DNA of 8,789 nt from Solirubrobacterales bacterium (lineage in GTDB: Bacteria; Actinomycetota; Thermoleophilia; Solirubrobacterales; 70-9), in assembly GCA_030835185.1 (NCBI GenBank), contig JAUQWL010000213.1:1-8789 (forward strand), read 5' to 3'. Of this stretch, positions 1 through 5,213 are shown piece by piece. Position 1 is the first letter of the stretch, and each line of letters starts with the position of its first letter. The notes beneath the pieces were generated by a model. That model made no database searches and was not told the DNA's origin. It worked only from the letters and a program-made list of their open reading frames with translations. The translations under genes were made by a program, and so were the position numbers.

Positions 1-134
1 CGGTATGGATACGCATTCGTGGGTTCTCTGGCTCGGAATTCTGGCGGTCGGGCTTCATGTGATGGAGGAATACGCCGAGGGCTGGCTCGTCTGGGCCAAC
101 CGGCAGGTCGGACCGCGATTCGGCATCTCCTTCA
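1..134 (+). repeat. Direct repeat copy 1 (5' end of HXXEE gene)
   Basis: Bases 1-134 match 830-963 with a single difference (G102 versus A931), an offset of 829 bp. The right boundary is sharp: both copies read TTCA, then diverge (GTGCGA versus CCCAGG). The left boundary lies outside the window because the match reaches base 1. Confidence 0.95.
5..133 (+). pseudogene. Truncated 5' copy of the HXXEE-family membrane protein gene
   Basis: This open frame starts with the same 43 residues as the intact gene at 834, including the HVMEE motif, except that Gln33 is Arg (CGG for CAG at position 102). After about base 134 the similarity stops abruptly. The frame then runs out of frame through the following gene until position 514, giving residues that resemble nothing. 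It keeps only the first predicted membrane helix and lacks the other helices and the acidic tail, so it is almost certainly non-functional. It looks like the end of a duplicated segment and not a decayed ancient gene, because the remaining piece is nearly identical to its parent. Confidence 0.85.
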
Positions 135-230
135 GTGCGAGGAACACGCAAAGGCCTGCCGCAACTGCGGAAACGGGGGGCGAGGGGACACGGGCGGATC
201 CTATTGACTGGTCGGATTCCCGCGATCCTC

Positions 231-236
231 TACGCT
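231..236 (+). promoter_or_regulatory. -10-like hexamer for a leaderless AhpD-like gene
   Basis: TACGCT fits the TAnnnT -10 consensus and ends 6 nt before the GTG at 243. That would place transcription initiation on or next to the start codon. A TTGACT lies at 204-209, but its 21-nt spacing is longer than the usual 16-19 nt, so the -35 assignment is doubtful. Confidence 0.45.
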
Positions 237-242
237 CAGTCG

Positions 243-734
243 GTGAGCAGCACGAAAGAACGAACCCGCCGCTTCGGCTCACTCGACCATGTCGCGAAGG
301 ATCTGTTCGGCGTCGGGCGGGCCTCGCCGGCGCTCTGGCGTGTCTTCCGGGGTGGCATCTCTCCCGATCTGCGCGAGCGGATCATGGTCGGGGTCAGCCG
401 GGCAAATGCCTGCGCGGGCTGCACCCGGGCTCACCAGCGGTGGGCCTTGCGGGCGGGCGTCACCGACGCCGAACTCAAGTCGGTCGGACTGGGAGACCTG
501 GCCCGGCTGGATGACCGAAGCCGCGCCGCGGTCGTCTATGCGGTCGAGAGGTCTGGCGCAGCTTTTCCCGGCCCGGCCGGAGCGCCCTCCAGCGATCCCG
601 AGGTCGCCGCGGCGATGGCCCGCAATTTCAGCCCGGAAGAGACCGGACAGGTCGACGCGATCGCCCGTCTCATCACTTTCGCCAACCTTTCGGTCGGCTC
701 GGTCGAGGCCCTGCACGAGCGGCTCCGCGGCTGA
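243..734 (+). CDS. AhpD-like / carboxymuconolactone decarboxylase family protein
   Basis: This is a 163-residue all-helical protein of the CMD/AhpD superfamily. The relay pattern of alkylhydroperoxidase AhpD, E-x11-C-x2-C-x3-H, is present as Glu45, Cys57, Cys60 and His64 within the segment ending NACAGCTRAH. A redox-active cysteine pair reducing peroxides or acting as a thiol reductase is therefore likely, while true muconolactone decarboxylation is unlikely. The C-terminal helix (FANLSVGSVEALHERL) is also typical of the family. I chose GTG 243 because family-like sequence begins there and a -10-like hexamer sits 6 nt upstream. The frame is open back to a GTG at 135, but those extra 36 residues are basic, low in complexity and start at the duplication junction. 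No signal peptide or membrane helix is seen. The gene lies between the two HXXEE repeats. Its reductant and substrate are unknown. Confidence 0.82.
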   Translation: MSSTKERTRRFGSLDHVAKDLFGVGRASPALWRVFRGGISPDLRERIMVGVSRANACAGCTRAHQRWALRAGVTDAELKSVGLGDLARLDDRSRAAVVYAVERSGAAFPGPAGAPSSDPEVAAAMARNFSPEETGQVDAIARLITFANLSVGSVEALHERLRG

Positions 735-821
735 GGCCCGCCGGTCGCAGCACGACTTCCGGATCACACCGCAGCCGGGTCGGTCTCGAGCCCCGGATCA
801 GGATCGGCTACGGGCGGTCAC

Positions 822-827
822 TATGGT
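822..827 (+). promoter_or_regulatory. -10-like hexamer for a leaderless HXXEE gene
   Basis: TATGGT (TAnnnT) ends exactly 6 nt before the ATG at 834, the same geometry as at the AhpD-like gene. No Shine-Dalgarno sequence lies in front of the ATG and no convincing -35 is seen, so a leaderless transcript is inferred. Confidence 0.45.
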
Positions 828-829
828 CA

Positions 830-963
830 CGGTATGGATACGCATTCGTGGGTTCTCTGGCTCGGAATTCTGGCGGTCGGGCTTCATGTGATGGAGGAAT
901 ACGCCGAGGGCTGGCTCGTCTGGGCCAACCAGCAGGTCGGACCGCGATTCGGCATCTCCTTCA
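830..963 (+). repeat. Direct repeat copy 2 (5' end of intact HXXEE gene)
   Basis: This is the partner of the repeat at 1-134, with 133 of 134 positions identical. It covers the last four bases before the start codon and the first 43 codons of the intact gene. The two copies bracket the AhpD-like gene. Confidence 0.95.
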
Positions 964-1592
964 CCCAGGCTGACTTCTTCTTCGCGGCTTTCCTGTTGAT
1001 CTTCTACGCGCTGGCGGGCGCGGCGATCGGATGGTGGGCTCCTGCGGTCAGCCTCGCCGTGCCGGCGCTGTTCATCGTCAATGCCGTCTTCCTGCACATG
1101 GTGCCGAGTGCGCGCGGTGACCGGCTGACCCCGGGCACCCTCAGCGCCGTGTTCATCTACCTGCCGGTCGCAGCCTGGATGTTCTGGGCCGCCGCCGAAG
1201 ACGGGGTGCTCAGCGTCGGCACCGTCGTGCTGGCCTTTGTGCTCGGCACCGCCCTCATGTACTACCCGCTGGCGGTCGCGATCCTCGCAAAGAAGGTCGG
1301 CTGGCATGAGGATCTCCGCAATTCGGCAGATGGACCGGACGGCGGCCAGTCGGCGGAACCCGGCGGACCGGCGATCGAAACCGATGAGTTCTCCGGCGAA
1401 GCCGGCGGACCGGAAGAAGAGACGGGCGATAGTTTCGTTGGGGGCAGTGAACCGGCGACCGAGGTCGATGACCAGGCGGGCGAGGCCCGGACGATCGTGA
1501 TCGAACCCGATCCGTCGGACGAGGACACAGGGATCCTCGATCGCGACCCGGACGATCAGCCCCAGCCAAACCAGGAACCCCGGCAGTACTGA
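834..1592 (+). CDS. HXXEE domain-containing membrane protein with acidic C-terminal tail
   Basis: This 252-residue protein carries the defining HVMEE motif at residues 18-22, plus the NAVFLH segment (Asn83, His88) and a following PGT (100-102), matching the HXXEE family (function unknown). The histidine and glutamates lie at the end of the first hydrophobic stretch and could bind a metal or act catalytically; that is inference. About five membrane segments can be drawn: roughly 6-22, 48-68, 71-90, 102-121 and 125-151. After the basic AKK at 152-154 comes a hydrophilic tail of about 90 residues, rich in Glu, Asp, Gly and Pro, with loosely repeated blocks starting GG(P/S). The membrane part alone is the usual family length, so the tail is an addition. 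The start is supported by the -10-like hexamer 6 nt upstream. A truncated copy of the 5' end lies at the left edge of the window. Confidence 0.85.
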   Translation: MDTHSWVLWLGILAVGLHVMEEYAEGWLVWANQQVGPRFGISFTQADFFFAAFLLIFYALAGAAIGWWAPAVSLAVPALFIVNAVFLHMVPSARGDRLTPGTLSAVFIYLPVAAWMFWAAAEDGVLSVGTVVLAFVLGTALMYYPLAVAILAKKVGWHEDLRNSADGPDGGQSAEPGGPAIETDEFSGEAGGPEEETGDSFVGGSEPATEVDDQAGEARTIVIEPDPSDEDTGILDRDPDDQPQPNQEPRQY

Positions 1593-1722
1593 GCCGCGCG
1601 CAAGAACCCGTCAGAGCCGAACGCGAGAATCCGTCGCTCCGGTCATGCGGGCCGGTCGCCGGGACTTCGCCGAAAGGCACAGGGTCCGATCGGGCTGGAC
1701 GTCCGGGAACGGGTCGGACCGC
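1593..1722. other. Convergent intergenic gap
   Basis: 130 bp lie between the HXXEE gene (plus) and the fumarase gene (minus), both ending here. I see no small gene in it. Apart from the inverted repeat at 1683-1720 it holds only short GC-rich palindromes such as CCGG-TCG-CCGG at 1652-1662, and no T-tract. Confidence 0.6.
1683..1720 (-). terminator. Possible terminator hairpin after fumC
   Basis: GGTCCGA at 1683-1689 and TCGGACC at 1714-1720 form a perfect 7-bp inverted repeat around a 24-nt interior, which itself contains the palindrome GGACGTCC (1697-1704). It begins 2 nt beyond the fumarase stop codon on the minus strand. There is no U-tract, so it would be a non-canonical GC-rich terminator or an RNA 3'-end stabiliser. 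The long loop makes it uncertain. Confidence 0.35.
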
Positions 1723-3036
1723 TCAGTCGTGCGGGTGGGCCATCTTGTGGTGGTCGAGGGCCTCTTTGAGGATTTCCTCCTCCACCTCGAGTTCGATCGC
1801 CACCTCCCGGAGCCCGCGACCGGAGGCGGCGGCCTCTTTGACGATCTCGGCAGCCCGGTCGTAGCCGATGAACGGGTTGAGCGCCGTGGCCGTGGCCAGG
1901 GTTGCCTCGGCGTGAGCCTCGTTATTGCCGTGATCGGCCTCGAGACCGGCGACGCACTTGGTGTCGAGCAGCCGCGAGGCAGAGGACAGCAGCCGGATCG
2001 AGTCGAGCAGGTTGCGGGCGATCAGCGGCACCCGCACGTTCAGCTCGAACTGGCCCTGGGAGCCGGCCATCGTAATCGCAGCATCGTTGCCGACGACCTG
2101 CGCGGCCACCTGGATCACCACCTCGGGGATGACCGGATTGACCTTGCCCGGCATGATCGAGGAGCCCTTCTGCAACTCGGGCAGTCGGAGCTCGGCTATG
2201 CCGGCCCGTGGGCCTGAGCCCATCAGGGCGAGATCATTGGCGATCTTGTTCAGCGATACCGCATAGACCTTGAGCGCCCCGGAAAGCTCAACCAGGGCGT
2301 CGCGGTTGGCCTGGGCCTCGAACCGGTCGTCAGGCGCAGCGATACCCAGGCCGCTCTGCTGGATCAGCAGATCACGGACGCCGGCCGCGAAGTCGGGGTG
2401 GGTGTTGAGGCCGGTGCCGGTGGCGGTCCCGCCGAGCGGGATCTGACCGACCCGTCCGAGCGTGCCGCTGACCCGGTCGATCCCAAGCCGGACCTGCGAG
2501 GCGTAACCGCCGAACTCCTGGCCCAGGGTGACCGGCACTGCGTCCATCAGGTGCGTACGGCCGGCCTTGACCACGGCGCTGAACTCGCTCGCCTTGGCCT
2601 CGAGCGCCGACGCGAGAGCATCCATAGCCGGCAGCAACCCGTTGGTCACCTGGTCGAGCGCGGCCAGGTGCACGGCCGAAGGGAAGACGTCGTTGGACGA
2701 CTGCCCCATGTTGACGTGGTCGTTTCGATGGACACCCTCACCGGCGAGGGCAGCGATGACCTCGTTGGCGTTCATGTTCGAGGAGGTGCCGGACCCGGTC
2801 TGGAAGACGTCGACCGGAAACTGCTCGTCGTGCTCGCCGGCGCCGATCGCGTCGCCCGCCTCCGCGATCCGGTCGGCCAGCGACTGGTCCAGCAGGCCGA
2901 GCTTCGCGTTAGTCCGGGCGGCGTTGGCCTTGATCAGGCCGAGCCAGTGGATCACCGGCGCGGGAACGGTTTCGCCCGACACCGGGAAGTTGTCAATCGC
3001 CTTGGTGGTTTCGCCACCCCACAGCTGTTCGCTCAC
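1723..3036 (-). CDS. fumC: Class II fumarate hydratase (fumarase C)
   Basis: This protein catalyses reversible hydration of fumarate to L-malate in the TCA cycle as a cytosolic homotetramer without an iron-sulfur cluster. It has 437 residues. The superfamily signature GSSIMPGKVNP is at 291-301, with the catalytic-loop serine, Lys298 and Asn300. Other active-site blocks are QTGSGTSSNMN (79-89), QSSND (112-116) and GRTHLMDAVPVT (159-170), whose His162 corresponds to the catalytic His188 of the E. coli enzyme. GSGTSSNMN and DAVPVTLGQEF favour fumarase over aspartase or argininosuccinate lyase. The protein is about 16 residues short at the N-terminus and about 10 short in the loop that carries the B-site in FumC of E. 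coli. The start is GTG at 3036; an in-frame TAG seven codons upstream rules out an earlier one. Purine-rich GGAAAG and GGGAAAG sequences lie just upstream as a possible ribosome site. The lipoprotein gene ends 18 nt before it, so the two are probably cotranscribed. Confidence 0.95.
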   Translation of the reverse strand: MSEQLWGGETTKAIDNFPVSGETVPAPVIHWLGLIKANAARTNAKLGLLDQSLADRIAEAGDAIGAGEHDEQFPVDVFQTGSGTSSNMNANEVIAALAGEGVHRNDHVNMGQSSNDVFPSAVHLAALDQVTNGLLPAMDALASALEAKASEFSAVVKAGRTHLMDAVPVTLGQEFGGYASQVRLGIDRVSGTLGRVGQIPLGGTATGTGLNTHPDFAAGVRDLLIQQSGLGIAAPDDRFEAQANRDALVELSGALKVYAVSLNKIANDLALMGSGPRAGIAELRLPELQKGSSIMPGKVNPVIPEVVIQVAAQVVGNDAAITMAGSQGQFELNVRVPLIARNLLDSIRLLSSASRLLDTKCVAGLEADHGNNEAHAEATLATATALNPFIGYDRAAEIVKEAAASGRGLREVAIELEVEEEILKEALDHHKMAHPHD

Positions 3037-3054
3037 TGCTTTCCCACTTTCCGT

Positions 3055-3525
3055 CTATCCGGTTTTGCGGCCTGCTTCGAGACCTGCCTCGTAATGGATC
3101 CGGGTGCCTTCGCCGGCCCGCTCGAGCCGGTAGGTTGCCGCACTCGTGACCCGGTCGACCAGCGCCGTGTGGATGCCATCGCTCTGCTCGGCGGCCTTTT
3201 CCATGGCCCCGACCAGATAGCCGGCCCGGATCGCAGCGTTGATCGCCACCGGTCCGGACTTGCCCGCATCCTTGCCGAGCCGGGTCGCCGCCGCTACAGC
3301 GCCGCGCCCGAAGTTGATCATCTCGCCCTGCGGCTGATTGCCTACCAGGCAGTCACTGATCGGTACCCGGCCGTCGATCAGCACCGCATCGGGTGCCGTG
3401 ACCAGCGCGGTTTCAATCTTGGCCGGGCCTTCGAGACAGGCGGTCGGCGTGGCCACGTCATCCTCGCCACAGGCGGCGAAAAGCAGCGGGGCGAGAAGGA
3501 ACGGGATCAGCAGTGAGCGAGGCAC
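3055..3525 (-). CDS. Putative lipoprotein of unknown function
   Basis: This 156-residue protein (from GTG 3525) begins with a short basic N-region, a leucine-rich hydrophobic core (SLLIPFLLAPLL) and a lipobox LFAAC followed by acidic GEDD. That is a standard type II signal peptide for lipid attachment to the cysteine. The mature part has two further cysteines (in TACLEG and SDCLVG), which could pair outside the membrane. It also has an Ala/Gly-rich central segment with no transmembrane helix. I do not recognise the family. An in-frame ATG at 3549 would add eight residues with two aspartates, which suits a signal peptide less well. A CAAGAT hexamer lies 6 nt upstream of the GTG on the minus strand, but it is a poor -10 match. 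The gene is upstream of fumC with an 18-nt gap and divergent from the decarboxylase operon. Confidence 0.72.
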   Translation of the reverse strand: MPRSLLIPFLLAPLLFAACGEDDVATPTACLEGPAKIETALVTAPDAVLIDGRVPISDCLVGNQPQGEMINFGRGAVAAATRLGKDAGKSGPVAINAAIRAGYLVGAMEKAAEQSDGIHTALVDRVTSAATYRLERAGEGTRIHYEAGLEAGRKTG

Positions 3526-3581
3526 GCGGACATCTTGACAGTCCCGCATTGCCGGGGTTTTCGTACACGGCCGTACGCCTA

Positions 3582-3587
3582 TAGGCT
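3582..3587 (+). promoter_or_regulatory. -10-like hexamer for the decarboxylase-dehydrogenase operon
   Basis: TAGGCT (TAnnnT) ends 7 nt before the ATG at 3595, the third instance of this spacing in the window. An overlapping TATAGG at 3580-3585 is an alternative. No Shine-Dalgarno sequence precedes the ATG. The region is the 69-bp divergent gap shared with the lipoprotein-fumC operon. Confidence 0.45.
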
Positions 3588-3594
3588 CCCGGCC

Positions 3595-5193
3595 ATGCCC
3601 ACCGTCCGCGAAGCCACCTTTGATCTTTTCCGCAAGCACGGGATGACCAGGATGTTCGGTAATCCCGGGTCGACAGAGCTGCCGATGCTCCAGGACTTCC
3701 CCGACGACTTCGAGTACGTACTCGGGCTCCAGGAGGCGGTCGTGGTCGCAATGGCCGACGGTCACGCCCAGGTGACGGGCAGGCCGGCGCTGGTCAACCT
3801 CCACACCGCCCCCGGACTCGGCAACGCGGTCGGCGCGCTGTTCAACGCCCAGGCCAACCACTCACCTGTGGTGGTGACCGTGGGCCAGCAGGTGCGCGCC
3901 CAGATGACCCTGCAGGCCAACCTGACCAACCGCGACGCAATCCGGGTCCCGGACCCTTACGTCAAGTACTCCTACGAGCCGCCGCGGGCCGAGGACGTGC
4001 CACTGGCGATCGCCCACGCGATCCACCTTGCCTCGCTGCCCCCGCGCGGCCCGGTCATGGTCTCGCTGCCGATGGATGACTGGGACGTCGAAGTCGACGC
4101 ATCCGACATCGCCCACATCCTCAACCGGGAGGTCGGCGGGCGTGCCACCGCGGACCCGGCTTCGGTCGAGCGCCTTGCCGAAAGGATCAAGGCTGCGAAG
4201 AACCCGATCGCTGTGGCCGGACCCGACATCGACGCGGCCGGCGCCTGGGACGAGATGATCGCGCTCTCCGAAGACCAGAACCTCGGAGTCTGGGCCTGCC
4301 CGGCTCCTGGCGGCGGCCGGATCGGCTTCCCCGAGAGCCACCCGCACTGGCGCGGCGTGCTGCCGCCGGCGATCGGCATGGTCACGCCGACGCTCGAAGG
4401 CCACGACCTGATCGTCGTCGTCGGCATGTCGGTCTTTCCGTACTACCCGTACCTGCCCGGACCGCTTCTGCCCGATGGCGCAGAGCTCGTCCAGATCACC
4501 TCCGACCCCGATGAAGCCGCGCGCGCACCGATGGGCGATGCGATCGTCGCCGACGTCAGACTCACCCTCGCCGCCCTGCTCGAGCAGCTCGACGGCACCG
4601 ACCGCGAGCCGCCGCCGGCCTGGCCCGGACCGAGCCGGATGGAGGACAGCGACCCGCTCAGCGGCTCGGTGGTCCACTCGATCCTCAAGGAAAACCTGCC
4701 AGACGACGCGATCGTCGTGCTCGAGTCACCGTCGAGCACCCTCGCGCTCAGAAACCAGCTGCGGATCTCAAGGCCGAACAGCTACTTCCTGGGTGCCGGC
4801 GGCGGCCTCGGCTTCGGACTCGGCTCATCGGTCGGCATCCAGATCGCCGAGCCGGACCGGCCGGTCGTCTGCGTGCTCGGCGAAGGATCGGCCCAGTATG
4901 CGGTGACCGCCCTCTGGACTGCTGCCGCGTACAACGTTCCGGTGACCTTCCTCGTGCTGCGTAACGAGGAGTACGCGATCCTCAAGTGGTTCGCCGAGGT
5001 CGAAGAGGTCACCGGCTCTCCCGGCCTCGACCTGCCGGCGCTGGAGACAGCGAAGATCGCCTCCGGCTACGGCGTCGAGAGCGTCATGGCGCGCACTGCC
5101 GAAGAGGTCGGGTCCGCGCTTGCCGAGGCGATCGCCGATCCGAAGCCACGGCTGGTCGAGGTCCCGATCCAGGCCGGAATCTCGCTCTTCTAG
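3595..5193 (+). CDS. mdlC: Thiamine-diphosphate-dependent 2-oxoacid decarboxylase, benzoylformate decarboxylase family
   Basis: This 532-residue enzyme should decarboxylate a 2-oxoacid to an aldehyde and CO2. By eye it aligns over its whole length with Pseudomonas putida benzoylformate decarboxylase (528 residues). The catalytic Ser26 (FGNPGSTELP), Glu47 (LQEAVV) and His70 (NLHTAPG) fall at the same numbers. The order is an N-terminal PYR domain (about 1-170), a middle domain (about 180-340) and a C-terminal PP domain (about 350-530). Glu47 argues against glyoxylate carboligase, which lacks it. Several key positions differ: Tyr284 where the Pseudomonas enzyme has His281, Ile462 for Ala460, Pro379 for Thr377, and GEG (429-431) for the cofactor-binding GDG. 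Phe466 (Phe464) is kept. The substrate is therefore uncertain. ATG 3595 is chosen because homology begins there and a -10-like hexamer lies 7 nt upstream. The dehydrogenase follows after 20 nt. Confidence 0.85.
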   Translation: MPTVREATFDLFRKHGMTRMFGNPGSTELPMLQDFPDDFEYVLGLQEAVVVAMADGHAQVTGRPALVNLHTAPGLGNAVGALFNAQANHSPVVVTVGQQVRAQMTLQANLTNRDAIRVPDPYVKYSYEPPRAEDVPLAIAHAIHLASLPPRGPVMVSLPMDDWDVEVDASDIAHILNREVGGRATADPASVERLAERIKAAKNPIAVAGPDIDAAGAWDEMIALSEDQNLGVWACPAPGGGRIGFPESHPHWRGVLPPAIGMVTPTLEGHDLIVVVGMSVFPYYPYLPGPLLPDGAELVQITSDPDEAARAPMGDAIVADVRLTLAALLEQLDGTDREPPPAWPGPSRMEDSDPLSGSVVHSILKENLPDDAIVVLESPSSTLALRNQLRISRPNSYFLGAGGGLGFGLGSSVGIQIAEPDRPVVCVLGEGSAQYAVTALWTAAAYNVPVTFLVLRNEEYAILKWFAEVEEVTGSPGLDLPALETAKIASGYGVESVMARTAEEVGSALAEAIADPKPRLVEVPIQAGISLF

Positions 5194-5202
5194 AAAGCCA
5201 TC

Positions 5203-5208
5203 AGGAGA
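5203..5208 (+). promoter_or_regulatory. Shine-Dalgarno site of the dehydrogenase gene
   Basis: AGGAGA lies with its core 6-7 nt upstream of the ATG at 5214, in the 20-nt gap after the decarboxylase stop. It fixes this start over the long open frame upstream. It also contrasts with the first genes of the window, which lack such sites. Confidence 0.8.
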
Positions 5209-5213
5209 TACAG

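Noticed and set aside
135..242. 36-residue N-terminal extension of the AhpD-like protein from GTG 135
   Set aside because: The extension begins at the duplication junction, is basic and family-unlike, and is upstream of the -10-like hexamer at 231-236.
1..963. Composite mobile element with the 134-bp repeats as terminal repeats
   Set aside because: The repeats are coding sequence of a host-type gene, there is no transposase or integrase between them, and they lack terminal inverted repeats.
1645..2217. Plus-strand open frames over fumC
   Set aside because: The minus-strand frame carries the complete fumarase signatures, so the plus-strand frames are shadows.
3535..3594. TTGACA at 3535-3540 as a -35 box for the decarboxylase operon
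   Set aside because: The best -10-like hexamer is at 3582, about 41 nt away, and no good -10 lies 16-19 nt downstream of TTGACA. It is probably chance within the divergent region.
3535..3594. 20-residue upstream extension of the decarboxylase frame
   Set aside because: Homology to benzoylformate decarboxylase begins at ATG 3595, and the extension would overlap the promoter-like sequence.
3595..5193. Glyoxylate carboligase or acetolactate synthase as the identity of the ThDP enzyme
   Set aside because: Glu47, Ser26 and His70 match benzoylformate decarboxylase, and the end-to-end similarity is to that family; glyoxylate carboligase lacks the glutamate.
4986..5213. Upstream extension of the dehydrogenase frame into the decarboxylase gene
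   Set aside because: It overlaps conserved decarboxylase sequence, and a strong Shine-Dalgarno site precedes ATG 5214.
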